Shown here piece after piece: positions 48,178 through 57,393 of a stretch of DNA of 64,000 bases (the stretch's first letter is position 1; each line of letters begins with the position of its first letter). Under the pieces are notes generated by a model. It saw only the letters and a list, made by a program, of their open reading frames with translations. It ran no database searches and was not told where the DNA came from. The stretch spans positions 11,001 to 75,000 of the forward strand of contig JADJLO010000003.1 in assembly GCA_016710075.1 (NCBI GenBank), read 5' to 3'. Both the position numbers and the translations under genes were made by a program. The DNA is from Acidobacteriota bacterium. Lineage in GTDB: Bacteria; Acidobacteriota; Blastocatellia; RBC074.

Positions 48178-50415
48178 TTATTTATCGACTATGTTCCATT
48201 CGGGCGGTTCGACGCCAAGCAGGTGATGGACAAAGAAATCGTAGCGCCGCTTGTCGCCGTAGGCTCCGCCTGAAGTATGGCCGGCGCCCGGAATAACGAG
48301 CAGATCGAAAGTCTTCCCCGCCTTGATCAATGAGTTGACCACCTGCATCGTGGATGCCGGGTCAACATTCGCATCCATCTCACCGAGCAGCAGCAACAGC
48401 TTGCCGCGCAGCTTGTGAGCGTTATCGACATTCGATGATGCGGAATATTCCGGCCCGATCGGCCAGCCCATCCACTGCTCATTCCACCAGATCTTGTCCA
48501 TTCGATTATCGTGGCATCCGCACGATGAGACACATACTTTGTAAAATTCAGGGTGAAACAACAATCCGCCCAGCGAGCTCTGCCCGCCGGCCGATGTGCC
48601 GTAAATCCCGACGCGGCTGATGTCATAGTATGTATATTTCGCCGCTACTGCCTTGTGCCAGAGTATTCGATCGGGGAAACCCGCATCTCCGAGGTTATGA
48701 AAGGCCTTCGATCGGTTGGATGTGCCCATCCCGTCAATCTGCACCACGATGAAACCCAGCTCGGCCATCGATTGCATCTGATTGTATGCGGCAAACGATT
48801 TGGGCACGAATGAGCTGTGCGGTCCGGCATAGATGTTCTCGACCACCGGATATTTTTTAAGCGGGTCGAAGTTGGCAGGCCTGTAGATCAGCCCCCAGAT
48901 ATCGGTCTTGCCGTCGCGTCCCGTTGAGATGAATACCTCGGGCGCGCGCCATCCTGCTTTGATCAACTCGTCGATATTTCCGCGTTCGACCTCGCCAAGC
49001 GTTTTTCCGTCCGCCGCCAGATGCAGTTCGCTCACCGGCGGCAGGTCCACGCGCGACCATGTGTCGACGTAATATTTCATGTCGGCAGAAAAGCTCACCG
49101 TGTGGTTCGCATCCGCCTGCGTCAGCGCCACCAGTCCGCTGCCGTCGAAATTTATCCTGTAATAGTGAGTGAAATACGGATCCTTGACCGGAGTCATCCC
49201 GCCGGCCTGAAACCAGACCTGGCGTTTTTCCTCGTCGACCTTTTCGACACCGCGAACCACCCAGTTGCCTTTGGTTATCTGATTCTTTACCGCGCCCGTC
49301 TGGCCGTCGATCAGATAAAGATGATTCCATCCGTCACGCTCGGACATCCAGATGATTTCCCTGCCGTCGCTTACGTCATAGCGGTATTTCTTGCTTGAAT
49401 AACAGAAGAAAGTTTTCGGCTCTTCGCTGATGATCGAACGCGCCTTGCCGGTTGCAGCTTCGACTTCGATCACACGATAGACCTGGTGGCCGCGCTGGTT
49501 ATATTCAAAAATGAAAGCGCGGCTGTCCTTGCGCCAATCGATCCGCGTCATCTGGTACGGATTCGCGAAAAGCGAGTTATCGATGGCCATCTGCTTCTTG
49601 CTCTCGATGTGGAAGAGGACCGGCTGGGGCAAATCGAGCGCATCGCCCGGCTTTGCATAATCCTTCGATGAAAATTTCGGCTGAAGCTGATCCACCGGCG
49701 AAGACTCCACATAATCCACTTTTCGCCTGTAGCCTGGACGCACACGATATGCCGCAATCATCTTCGAATCCGGAGACCATGCTACCGATGAGAGCGTGTA
49801 ATAGTTTCCTTCCGAGCCGTCGTAACTGAGGGCAAACGCTTCCTTCCTGTCTTTTGAACGCACCCAGACGTTGAAATTTTTGACTACGGCTTCCCACTTG
49901 CCGTCCGGAGAAATCTTTGGCTCCGAGGGTTGATCGTAGCGCGGGCCGGCAAGCCCGTCCCCCCGCTGTGGAAGCGCCCCCAGCTTCGTGCACTTGTATT
50001 CAGCGAGATCGCATTTCCACCGGGTCTCAGCGGTGATGAACTCCAGGGCCTTCTCTTCATCGACGAAATTGAATGTCTGAAAAGGGAGCTTGAGAGCCGT
50101 TAGCTTCTCACCGGTCGCCGCCGATAGCCCGGCTGCCAGCCTCTCATGATCGAATGCCGGCTTTTTGCTCATCGTCTCAGCGTCGAAGAGCATGAATTCA
50201 GCCCCGCCCTTGACCGTTCTTCGATACCAGAAACGGCTCGTCTTGTTGATCCAGTTGACCCTTTCGGTAAGGTTGACCGCAAGATCCTGGTGCTTATTTC
50301 GCAGCCCAAAGGCCCGCTCGTAATCGGCGGATGTCCCTTGTGAAAATACCAGCCCGGACAGCATTACCAGCCAGACGAACACCTGGATCTGACGAACGAT
50401 AATTGAGTTTTTCAT
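48178..50415 (-). CDS. S9 family peptidase, dipeptidyl-peptidase IV type, exported
   Basis: 745 residues. A signal peptide (VFVWLVMLSGLVFSQ) is followed by a DPP-IV-type propeller (about 60-490; SPDGKWEAVVKNFNVWVRSK, WSPDSKMIAAYRVRPG, WMSERDGWNHLYLIDG). The C-terminal alpha/beta-hydrolase domain holds the nucleophile serine in IYGTSAGGQSSLGG near 606, an aspartate in LLLLGEMDANVDP near 685 and the histidine in VIPGAGHTSGGAYG near 720. The enzyme would release dipeptides, preferring Xaa-Pro, from peptides outside the cytoplasm. ATG 50415 is chosen because GAGAGGG lies directly upstream; the in-frame ATG 12 bases earlier lacks a site. The reverse-strand stop is two bases from the long hairpin at 48085-48176. 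Confidence 0.85.
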   Translation of the reverse strand: MKNSIIVRQIQVFVWLVMLSGLVFSQGTSADYERAFGLRNKHQDLAVNLTERVNWINKTSRFWYRRTVKGGAEFMLFDAETMSKKPAFDHERLAAGLSAATGEKLTALKLPFQTFNFVDEEKALEFITAETRWKCDLAEYKCTKLGALPQRGDGLAGPRYDQPSEPKISPDGKWEAVVKNFNVWVRSKDRKEAFALSYDGSEGNYYTLSSVAWSPDSKMIAAYRVRPGYRRKVDYVESSPVDQLQPKFSSKDYAKPGDALDLPQPVLFHIESKKQMAIDNSLFANPYQMTRIDWRKDSRAFIFEYNQRGHQVYRVIEVEAATGKARSIISEEPKTFFCYSSKKYRYDVSDGREIIWMSERDGWNHLYLIDGQTGAVKNQITKGNWVVRGVEKVDEEKRQVWFQAGGMTPVKDPYFTHYYRINFDGSGLVALTQADANHTVSFSADMKYYVDTWSRVDLPPVSELHLAADGKTLGEVERGNIDELIKAGWRAPEVFISTGRDGKTDIWGLIYRPANFDPLKKYPVVENIYAGPHSSFVPKSFAAYNQMQSMAELGFIVVQIDGMGTSNRSKAFHNLGDAGFPDRILWHKAVAAKYTYYDISRVGIYGTSAGGQSSLGGLLFHPEFYKVCVSSCGCHDNRMDKIWWNEQWMGWPIGPEYSASSNVDNAHKLRGKLLLLLGEMDANVDPASTMQVVNSLIKAGKTFDLLVIPGAGHTSGGAYGDKRRYDFFVHHLLGVEPPEWNIVDK

Positions 50416-50564
50416 GTGCCCTCTCATGCAATTGAAAATGAAAATGCCCCTCTTACCCGGGATACTTTATCCTTGATTCGGTGTGTCTATCCAGTGAATG
50501 TCGAAACGATTTGTTTGAAGAGTATCGGCAGATGCCAGGGCGGGAGAAAACGGGACGTGAAGGA

Positions 50565-50640
50565 GGATTACGAAAAAAACGAAACCAGCTAAGCAAACGA
50601 AGCCATCTTCCATTTAAGACTTTCGTCTGTTTCTTAATCC
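50565..50640. repeat. Degenerate copy of the ACGAAACAGACGAAA inverted repeat
   Basis: 50565-50584 (GGATTACGAAAAAAACGAAA) pairs with 50621-50640 (TTTCGTCTGTTTCTTAATCC) at 17 of 20 positions. It is a weaker relative of the elements at 48085 and 56491. It lies in the gap between the peptidase and zinc-ribbon genes, which holds no gene. Confidence 0.5.
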
Positions 50641-50683
50641 TCTGTCTTCTTAACCGGACACTAACAATAATTTGAAAAGTGTC

Positions 50684-51040
50684 TCAGGATTGCGCCTGTG
50701 AATGGATCAGTCTTCTGACGCGATCGGCGAAGAGCACGTCAATCTTTCGTGGTTCGATCACGGCGACAACCTCACCCGGTCCGAAAGTCGGGTGTTGCAT
50801 CGACTGTCCTTTTCGATAGGTTCTGGTCCAGTCATAGGGAGGACTGGTCTTCATCGAGGATGTCGAATCCTTCTCATCAGTGCCTTTCTTGAAGGCGCTG
50901 CGCTTGCCGCATTGCGGACAATTGACCCGGGAGATAAGCCCTTTTTTGTTGATCAGTGCGACGATGTGTCCACGAATCTCGCCGCATTCGAGACACATCT
51001 TCTCGACCCTGTCTCCGATTGCATATTGCTGTTTTTCCAA
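50684..51040 (-). CDS. Zinc-ribbon protein with UvrD-type Tudor-like tail
   Basis: 118 residues. The N-terminal half has two cysteine pairs, MCLECGEIRGH and NCPQCGKRSAF, a zinc ribbon. A linker with SMKTSPPYDW is followed by MQHPTFGPGEVVAVIEPRKI and DVLFADRVRRLIHS. This end resembles the small C-terminal domain of UvrD/PcrA (HxxFGxGxVxxx, FxxGxRxL), which binds RNA polymerase. The initiator appears to be TTG at 51040; the next in-frame ATG would lose the first cysteines. A role near transcription is possible but speculative. Confidence 0.55.
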   Translation of the reverse strand: MEKQQYAIGDRVEKMCLECGEIRGHIVALINKKGLISRVNCPQCGKRSAFKKGTDEKDSTSSMKTSPPYDWTRTYRKGQSMQHPTFGPGEVVAVIEPRKIDVLFADRVRRLIHSQAQS

Positions 51041-51165
51041 GGCGCCCCCCTGTCAAATCAGAAATCCTGATGCCTGATGCCTGATGATTGATTCCCCGGG
51101 TTCATTCGTATCGGGCTGAAGTGGAATCGGATGAACCCGGATGTTTGCCGAATGCTTGATTGAAA

Positions 51166-52353
51166 CTACCGTCGTCCGCGCTTGCGAAAGAAAGCTCCCG
51201 CGGATTTTGACGGAGCATGCGATGAGAACAACGTCCCTCCGAAATCGGGCAGGAAAACTCGTTCGATCGGTTTTCCGGTCATTCGCTCGATTGCGGTCAT
51301 CGAGAGTTCCTCTACAGGCGAGACCAGCGTGATTGCCCGGCCGGTATTGTTTGCCCGCCCGGTGCGTCCGATCCGGTGGACGTAATCCTCCGGCGCCTCC
51401 GGCACATCGTAATTGATGACATGCGAAATCGCATCGACATCTATTCCGCGCGATGCAATGTCGGTCGCCACGAGAATCCGGTGACGGCCTTCCTTGAACC
51501 CGCGCAGAGCTGCTTCACGCTGCGACTGCGTCCGATCGGCGTGGATCCTGTTTACCTTGTGTTCCCGCGCGGACAGAATATGCGAAAGCTGTTCGGCACT
51601 TCGCCTCGTCCGCGTGAAGACCAGTACCCTTGACTTGGATTCAGCTTCCAGCAGGTGCAGCAGCAGCGCCGTCTTCGATTCCCTGGCCACCGGATAGGCC
51701 AACTGCTCAACTGTTGTGGCGGCCTTGCCACGCGGTGAAACTTCAACGAGCGTTGGATTGCGCATGTTCGATCGTGCAATCTTTTCAATCTGAGGCGACA
51801 TCGTCGCTGAGAAAAGCAGAGTCTGCCGCTCTACCGGCAGCTTGCCGAGGACATAATTGATGTCAGGCCAGAATCCCATATCGAGCATTCTGTCGGCTTC
51901 GTCCAGCACCAGCGTCTCGACCAGCGAAAGGTCGATCGATCTGCGTTCTATGTGATCGATCAGCCGCCCCGGCGTTGAGATTACTACCGATGGCGCTTTC
52001 CGCAATCCCTCAATCTGCAGGCCAATCGAGGCGCCTCCAACCAATGTAATCGACCTGACAGCCTTGCCGTGCGCCAGCATCTGCAGGCTCACCTCAATCT
52101 GTGTGGCCAGTTCCCGCGTGGGAGCTATGACCAGTAATCTTACACCTCGTCGAGGCGTGGTTAATATCCTTTGAATCATCGGCAGCAGAAATGCCGCCGT
52201 CTTTCCGGTTCCGGTTTGAGCACAACCTATCAGGTCGGCTCCGCTCAGAACAATCGGTATCGCCTTTTGCTGTATCGGCGTCGGTTCAGTATATCCGAGG
52301 GACTCGCATCTGCTTGCAAGCATCTGATCAAGCCCCAGTTTGGAAAAAATCAT
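51166..52353 (-). CDS. rhlE: DEAD-box RNA helicase, RhlE type
   Basis: 395 residues with all helicase motifs: Q motif (GYTEPTPIQQKAIPIVLSGA), GCAQTGTGKTAAFLLP (motif I), PTRELATQ, TPGRLID, VLDEADRMLDMGFWPD (DEAD), LFSATMS (SAT), and in the second lobe VFTRTRRSAEQL, ATDIASRGIDV and HRIGRTGRANNTG. A short basic tail ends RKRGRR. RhlE-like helicases unwind RNA during ribosome assembly and cold growth. ATG 52353 has AAGGA upstream; the longer form from 52392 lacks it. It is separated from the RRM gene upstream by a strong hairpin, and both are of the cold-adaptation type. Confidence 0.9.
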   Translation of the reverse strand: MIFSKLGLDQMLASRCESLGYTEPTPIQQKAIPIVLSGADLIGCAQTGTGKTAAFLLPMIQRILTTPRRGVRLLVIAPTRELATQIEVSLQMLAHGKAVRSITLVGGASIGLQIEGLRKAPSVVISTPGRLIDHIERRSIDLSLVETLVLDEADRMLDMGFWPDINYVLGKLPVERQTLLFSATMSPQIEKIARSNMRNPTLVEVSPRGKAATTVEQLAYPVARESKTALLLHLLEAESKSRVLVFTRTRRSAEQLSHILSAREHKVNRIHADRTQSQREAALRGFKEGRHRILVATDIASRGIDVDAISHVINYDVPEAPEDYVHRIGRTGRANNTGRAITLVSPVEELSMTAIERMTGKPIERVFLPDFGGTLFSSHAPSKSAGAFFRKRGRR

Positions 52354-52409
52354 GTAAATCCTTGTTTCTTGTGCCGCGATTGAATCGAGCACGACTACTA
52401 AATAATAAT

Positions 52410-52439
52410 GCCCCGGGCAAATTGACGTTTGCCCGGGGC
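52410..52439 (-). terminator. Rho-independent-type hairpin after the RRM gene
   Basis: GCCCCGGGCAAA, loop, TTTGCCCGGGGC: a perfect 12-base stem with a six-base loop. On the minus strand it follows the RRM gene by 37 bases and is followed by ATTATTATTTAG, which is moderately T-rich. It would terminate or attenuate transcription entering the helicase gene. Confidence 0.75.
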
Positions 52440-52476
52440 GATCTGCAAAAAGCCGCTGGCTGTGAGCTAGCGATGA

Positions 52477-52852
52477 CTAGTAGCGTGATCGTCCGCCACC
52501 GCCGCCACCACCGTAACCACCGCCGCCGCCACGTCCGCCGCCACCGCCGCGTCCGCCGCCACCGCCGCGTCCGCCGCCAAAGCCGCCGCCGCCACCGCGA
52601 TTCTCACGCGGCTTGGCTTCGTTGACTGTCAGGCTGCGACCATCAATTTCCTTGCCATTGAATTCCGCAATTTGCGGCATTTCCTTCTTCTTTCGAAGAC
52701 ATTTCAACGAATCCGAATCCGCGTGAACGGCCGGTGTCGCGATCCTCAACGATTGTAGCTGATTCAACCGTTCCAACCTGTCCGAACAACTGCTCCAGAT
52801 CACTGCTGGTCGTGCCGAACGAGAGATTACCAACATAAAGTTTCATGGACAT
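52477..52852 (-). CDS. Glycine-rich RRM RNA-binding protein (one frameshift)
   Basis: About 124 residues after bridging a break near 52690. The RRM comprises KLYVGNLSFGTTSSDLEQLF (RNP2), then RGFGFVEM (RNP1), and in the next frame IAEFNGKEIDGRSLTVNEAK. The tail from about residue 85 is almost entirely GGRGGGGG-type repeats ending GGRSRY, an RGG-box-like RNA-binding arm. Bacterial relatives of this size are cold- or stress-induced RNA chaperones, found especially in cyanobacteria and Acidobacteria. It heads a minus-strand pair with the DEAD-box helicase. The glycine repeat is a natural site for length errors. Confidence 0.8.
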
Positions 52853-53219
52853 TTAAATAGACCTTTCCCATAAGTGGGGTTTAAGAGAAGCTTCGAATTG
52901 AATTGGCTTCGAGGAACAGTAGCAACGAAGTCATGATTTCGGATGCCCAAATGAGCAGCTTCTGAAGTTGATAACTACCCTGCTCTCGAACTATCCAAAA
53001 ACGACCTCGTTACCTTTCTGAGGGCGGGGGCGCATCACCGTTGATACGCGAGAGAAGGAAATGACAAAGGGATTTTGCACGATCCGAGGACTTTATGCAA
53101 GCCCCTGCAAAGATTTGGGTGGTTAAAGTTTAAGTGAATTATTGGATTTTCCGTAGCAGGCGCGAAGTCTGCTGCGCGATACGAGGTGAAAAAAACAGCG
53201 ATCCGGTGAAAATTTGATA
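52853..53219. other. Non-coding stretch between the RRM gene and tRNA-Ser
   Basis: No protein gene is supported. It must contain the promoter and 5' leader of the RRM gene; AAAGG lies 15 bases upstream of its ATG. A long leader would fit cold-shock-type control, but I see no diagnostic fold. GGGCGGGGGCGCATC at 53022-53036 is a GC-rich patch without a clear partner. Confidence 0.35.
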
Positions 53220-53308
<89 letters not shown>

Positions 53309-53534
53309 TTTCGAGCTCGATTGGCTGTTTCAAACGAGCGGAAATCCTACCACGTCAAAATCCCCGGTTTTCAAAGCATCATTTTAAACTTTCCTAACGG
53401 AGTTTAAACTCCTAGAACTAAAAGGCCTGATACGGAAAATAAATAGAATCCGGCAATATTCCATAGTCGGGGTTTGTGATTTGAAGCAGCGGTGAGATGA
53501 TCATCAGGCTGAAATAAAAGGAGGAATAATAATT

Positions 53535-54464
53535 ATGTCAGGGATTACCCGCAGGCAGTTCACTGCATCACTCGCAACGACAATTTTCGCCCCATCAATA
53601 ATCAAAGGGGGCATCAGGGCCGGCAGCAAAGCGCAGCGGCTACCGCTGGCGTTCTCGACGCTGGGATGTCCGGCATGGCCATGGAAGAAGATACTCGATC
53701 AGGCATCGCAGAACGGATATGCCGCCCTGGAATTGCGCGGGCTGCTGGATGATATCGATATCACAAAATCGCCCCAATTCACGGGGGGCAAACTCAGGGA
53801 GAGCCTCAAGGACCTCGCCGCCCTCGATTTGAAGGTCTCCGATCTAGGCGCGTCGGCTCGTCTCGGCGAACCGGATAAGGTCAAACTGGCCGAACAGATG
53901 GACGAGGCCAAACGGTATATCGAGCTGGCGCATCAGATGAAATCGGCATACGTCAGAGTCTTCGGCGGCAAACTCGGCAAGGGGCAGTCAATCGAAGACG
54001 CGACAAAGCGGATCATCGCCGGCTTTGAGCAATTGCATGAATTTGCCAAAGGCAGTGGCGTCGTTCTGCTGATGGAGTCTCACGATGAGTTCACCACAGG
54101 AGAAATCCTGCTCAAGATCCTCAAGGGCGTCAATCTGCCGACGGCGGCTCTCCTGTGGGATGCGCATCACACATGCGTCGCAGGAAAGGAAAAACCGGCC
54201 GATACGTTTAAACTGATCGGCAGCTATGCGCGCCATACTCACTTGAAAGATTCGCGGGCTCCGCTTGCAGGTGAGAAGGATCGCCGGTATGTCCTGACCG
54301 GAACCGGCGAGGTCCCGGTTAAAGAAACAGTCAGAGTTCTCAAGACCAGTGGTTATCGCGGATATTACTGCTTTGAATGGGAGAAGAGATGGCATCCCGA
54401 GATCGATGAGCCGGAAGTTTCCATCCCGCATTTCGCTAAAATCATGGGTGATTATCTGGCCTAG
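53535..54464 (+). CDS. Exported sugar-phosphate isomerase/epimerase-like TIM barrel
   Basis: 309 residues. A Tat signal is present at the start: ITRRQFTASLATTIFAPSII. The rest fits the AP-endonuclease-2-like/xylose-isomerase-like barrel: LAFSTLGCPAWPWKKILDQA, GYAALELRGLLDDI, YVRVFGGKLG, LLMESHDEF with a metal-ligand glutamate, LLWDAHHTC and YCFEWEKRWHPEI with the closing glutamate. Members isomerise or dehydrate keto-sugars and inositols, using a divalent metal. AAAGGAGGAA is seven bases before ATG. It stands alone and ends 36 bases from the opposite-strand EI24 gene. Substrate unknown. Confidence 0.8.
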   Translation: MSGITRRQFTASLATTIFAPSIIKGGIRAGSKAQRLPLAFSTLGCPAWPWKKILDQASQNGYAALELRGLLDDIDITKSPQFTGGKLRESLKDLAALDLKVSDLGASARLGEPDKVKLAEQMDEAKRYIELAHQMKSAYVRVFGGKLGKGQSIEDATKRIIAGFEQLHEFAKGSGVVLLMESHDEFTTGEILLKILKGVNLPTAALLWDAHHTCVAGKEKPADTFKLIGSYARHTHLKDSRAPLAGEKDRRYVLTGTGEVPVKETVRVLKTSGYRGYYCFEWEKRWHPEIDEPEVSIPHFAKIMGDYLA

Positions 54465-54499
54465 AGGTCGTGGCAGATAGTCTTCCGCCGGCGTTCGAG

Positions 54500-55306
54500 T
54501 CATTCTTCGATGGTGTCCATCAATAAAGTCGATCCGATGATTCCGGCCGGCAGCGAGATGAGATTGACGATTGGAATGAGTAACGAAAGATAAACAGCGA
54601 AGCCGAACCCGAAAGCCAGAACTTTATTTCTGAAAATAATCCCGAGCTTGCTTTTTAGCGGAAGCCCCGGACTGGAGAGAGGCACGTCCATGAAATCGAG
54701 TCCGCAGGTGAAGACAGCCGCCATTATTCCTGCGGGTGCGCCCAGTGGTGGAAAGGCAATGGCGGCTATCAGAGCCGCGAAGATGATTCCGGCCTGGAAC
54801 GCCACAAGCTTCAGTCCTTCGAGAATTGCCCGGCCCCAGCCCAGGCTCGCCTTCGGATATGGTTCACCGGTTTTTATCAGGTGGGTTTTGCGGCTCAGCG
54901 CTTCGCTTAAAGGGGCAAGAAATATTCTGGCCATAGGCAGGTAAAGGAAGTAACCCAGCAGCAGGGAAACGATCAGGGCGATCGTCCGGGTGAAATATTT
55001 GAGATCATCCGGAACCCCGACATTGCTTCCGGAACCGGCTGCGCTTTCCCCGCCAAATAAGAGGCTGATAAAAGAGGCAAGGGTAACCAGCAGCTCATTG
55101 ATCATCGAGCCTAAAAGCCAGGTGCCGCCGAATATCAGCAGAATGATGAATATCAGAGTAAATGTGACGGGGATCAACGACAGTCCCAGTAATGAAGGAT
55201 GCCTGAAGAGCATCCTCATTCCGGCAAAGAAAAAGCGAACCCCTGATGTGAAATTACCAAACGGGTTTGAGGTGGACGGTTTGTTGATAGTTGATTCTTC
55301 GCTCAT
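54500..55306 (-). CDS. EI24-domain (CysZ-like) membrane protein
   Basis: 268 residues with about five hydrophobic segments: LLGLSLIPVTFTLIFIILLIF, TIALIVSLLLGYFLYLPMA, EGLKLVAFQAGIIFAALIAA, and a C-terminal pair. FMDVPLSSPGLPLKSKLGII and GWGRAILEGLKLVAFQAG are typical of the EI24/CysZ family. CysZ imports sulfate; most EI24 homologues in bacteria are uncharacterised. Its ATG overlaps the stop of the upstream serine hydrolase (ATGA at 55303-55306), so translation of the two is coupled. Confidence 0.75.
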   Translation of the reverse strand: MSEESTINKPSTSNPFGNFTSGVRFFFAGMRMLFRHPSLLGLSLIPVTFTLIFIILLIFGGTWLLGSMINELLVTLASFISLLFGGESAAGSGSNVGVPDDLKYFTRTIALIVSLLLGYFLYLPMARIFLAPLSEALSRKTHLIKTGEPYPKASLGWGRAILEGLKLVAFQAGIIFAALIAAIAFPPLGAPAGIMAAVFTCGLDFMDVPLSSPGLPLKSKLGIIFRNKVLAFGFGFAVYLSLLIPIVNLISLPAGIIGSTLLMDTIEE

Positions 55307-56463
55307 TTTTTTATCGAGGCGATCACCCGTTTGAAGAAATCGTTTCCGCCGCCGTTGTGCCAGCGCCAGACAATGACCAGATCATGTTCGGGATCGACGA
55401 AGATCGTATTCGAACCCGCGCCTCGCGCCGCGAAGCTCGAACGAGGCGCATCAGCGAATGCCTTGCCCTGCGTGTTGAGCCACCAGAGATATCCATAATC
55501 CGGTCCGTAAGGGCCCGGCGAGGTCGCCGATCTGACCCATTGTTCCGAGACGATCTGTTTCTTCTCCCACCGGCCTTTGCGCAGGAAAAGATATCCGAAT
55601 CTCGCTTCATCACGGGTATTGATCCACAGGCCTCCGCCCCATCGGGTTCCGCCGCTGACGGATTTCATCTTCTTTCCGTTGACTTCAACCTCGGCATTTC
55701 CATAGGGAATGTATTGCCATGTATCCGACGCTCCGATCGGGTTCATGACCTCCTTCTTCAATACTTCAGGCAGCGGCCTGCCGTATACCCTGAGCAATGA
55801 GAGCGAGAACCTGTTGATGCGGACATCGTTGTACTCGTAAAAAGTTCCCGGCTCTTTGAGCTCGCGGGGCGGACGTTTTTCGCGGCCGAATTCGGCATCG
55901 CCGATGAACGTGTGCGGCTTGCCGAACATCTCGCCCTCCCACTCGCTCGTCTGCTGGGCGTGCATCTGCCACGTGATTCTGGAATTGTGCGGTGAATCGT
56001 AGCCGCCGTCTTTGACGTATCGATTCACCGGATCATTGATGTCCTTGATCAGTCCCTTGTCAATCGCCAGGCCGAGCAGTGTCGAGAGAAAACTCTTGGC
56101 GATGCTGTAAGTCGGCTCGGGTTTGCTCGTGTCTCCAAACTCCGCAACGATGTAGCCGTGCCTGATCACGATTCCGTTGGTGCCTCCGCGCTCCTTCGGC
56201 ATGGGCCCGAGGAGCCTGCCGAAGATCGCTTCCTGATCCGAAAAATCCCGCGGGCGCGTTGTCTCATTGGCTTTGGCGAATTCAATCGCCTCCGCGAGTT
56301 TCGCCGAATCCATGCCGACTTCTTCCGGCTTTCTTCGCTGCCATCCTTCACCCGGGGCCGGATAATAGACTTTGACAGCCGGTTTCTGGAATGCCGCCGT
56401 CTCAATCGCCAGCAATACGGCCATCGAGAAAATTACCAAGACTATGCGTTTCATGTTTTTCAT
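55303..56463 (-). CDS. Exported serine hydrolase (beta-lactamase fold, 6-aminohexanoate-hydrolase-like)
   Basis: 386 residues. After a signal peptide (RIVLVIFSMAVLLAIETAAF), WQRRKPEEVGMDSAKLAEAI opens a beta-lactamase-fold domain of the class C/6-aminohexanoate-dimer hydrolase group. SIAKSFLSTLLGLAIDKGLI carries SxxK, FYEYNDVRINRFSLSLLRVY carries YxN, and FAARGAGSNTIFVDPEHDL then HNGGG fills the third motif region. It probably acts as an esterase or amidase outside the cytoplasm. The ATG at 56463 follows weak TTCCTT; a second ATG at 56454 is equally possible. Its upstream gap holds the ACGAAACAGACGAAA repeats. Confidence 0.8.
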   Translation of the reverse strand: MKNMKRIVLVIFSMAVLLAIETAAFQKPAVKVYYPAPGEGWQRRKPEEVGMDSAKLAEAIEFAKANETTRPRDFSDQEAIFGRLLGPMPKERGGTNGIVIRHGYIVAEFGDTSKPEPTYSIAKSFLSTLLGLAIDKGLIKDINDPVNRYVKDGGYDSPHNSRITWQMHAQQTSEWEGEMFGKPHTFIGDAEFGREKRPPRELKEPGTFYEYNDVRINRFSLSLLRVYGRPLPEVLKKEVMNPIGASDTWQYIPYGNAEVEVNGKKMKSVSGGTRWGGGLWINTRDEARFGYLFLRKGRWEKKQIVSEQWVRSATSPGPYGPDYGYLWWLNTQGKAFADAPRSSFAARGAGSNTIFVDPEHDLVIVWRWHNGGGNDFFKRVIASIKK

Positions 56464-56490
56464 AAGGAATATAAATTCCGGGCAAGAAGA

Positions 56491-56631
56491 CAGATTACGA
56501 AACAGACGAAATAAACGAAACAGACGAAAATTTTTCAAGGGTGAATAAAACGATTTTCTTTGATGGGGCTCTCACCAAATCTCTCCAGACCAATTAACCC
56601 GTCGTAAATTTTTCGTCTGTTTCGTAATCTG
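56491..56631. repeat. ACGAAACAGACGAAA repeat cluster
   Basis: Two direct units, 56491-56510 (CAGATTACGAAACAGACGAA) and 56515-56530, face one inverted unit at 56606-56631 (TTTCGTCTGTTTCGTAATCTG). The outer pair matches over 21 bases. It fills the gap between the lipoprotein and serine-hydrolase genes. Similar cores occur at 48085 and, weaker, at 50565. Confidence 0.7.
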
Positions 56632-56635
56632 CCTT

Positions 56636-57244
56636 TCATCTTGCGTTCAGCGAAATTGAGACCGGCGCGCCGGTGCCGGTAACATTGAGCGTCAGATTTC
56701 CGATGTTGGTTCCTTTTTTTGTCTCAAAGAAGAGAAACCCGCGAAGCTCTGCTTTTGAATCGAGTGAGCCACCCGGTTTGAGTCCGACGGCCTCGAAATT
56801 CTCAAGGGTTGCCCGTTTGGCTTCGAGCGGGTAGAAGTTGTTCCCGTAAAACTTCATGACTTTGCTCAGAGCTTTTTTGGGAGCGAGCAATTTAAGTTTT
56901 GATCGGGAATCGTCGCTCAATTCGAACTTCAGGGGCCGCAGGCTTATCGGGTTCGGCGAATTGTTGATCACCCTGACATCGACGGCGATGATGCCCGCCA
57001 TCGGCAGGTTGGCCTCGAACTGCTCCAGCGAGCGATCTCCATCGAGCGCCGTGGCGCCTACGCTCAGCCCCGCCGAGACGTCGCTGACCGGCGCATCTGC
57101 AGGAATCGGAGCGACTTTGTATAGCTGACCACCGCAGCCACTCCCAATCAACAGGAATAAATAAATTGATGCCGATAAGGCTCGCCGGGCGTTTATCCTG
57201 AGGGAAGGCAGATTCTCCTGGTTGTGTTCATTGTTCATTGTCAT
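56636..57244 (-). CDS. Lipoprotein of unknown function
   Basis: 202 residues from ATG 57244 (a GTG lies one codon upstream). A leader with ARRALSASIYLFLLIGSGCG ends in lipobox IGSGC, so it is lipid-anchored. The mature part is a single beta-rich domain: VSAGLSVGATALDGDRSLEQ, GIIAVDVRVINNSPNPISLR, LKFELSDDSRSKLKLLAPKK and FFETKKGTNIGNLTLNVTG. The pattern resembles Ig-like or LEA-type domains, but no family is recognised. It stands upstream of the repeat cluster in a minus-strand group with the serine hydrolase and EI24 genes. Confidence 0.65.
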   Translation of the reverse strand: MTMNNEHNQENLPSLRINARRALSASIYLFLLIGSGCGGQLYKVAPIPADAPVSDVSAGLSVGATALDGDRSLEQFEANLPMAGIIAVDVRVINNSPNPISLRPLKFELSDDSRSKLKLLAPKKALSKVMKFYGNNFYPLEAKRATLENFEAVGLKPGGSLDSKAELRGFLFFETKKGTNIGNLTLNVTGTGAPVSISLNAR

Positions 57245-57393
57245 CACGTCTGCTAGTTTGAATCCGAGTCAGGTTTTTCTGCAAGCCCTGAAAATCAGTT
57301 TCGTTCAGAAAATGACGGATGAACCCCCGTTTGTGATCAGGTGCAGAATATATATTGGAGCTACTCAGTCATGAAAAAATTATCAATAAAAAA

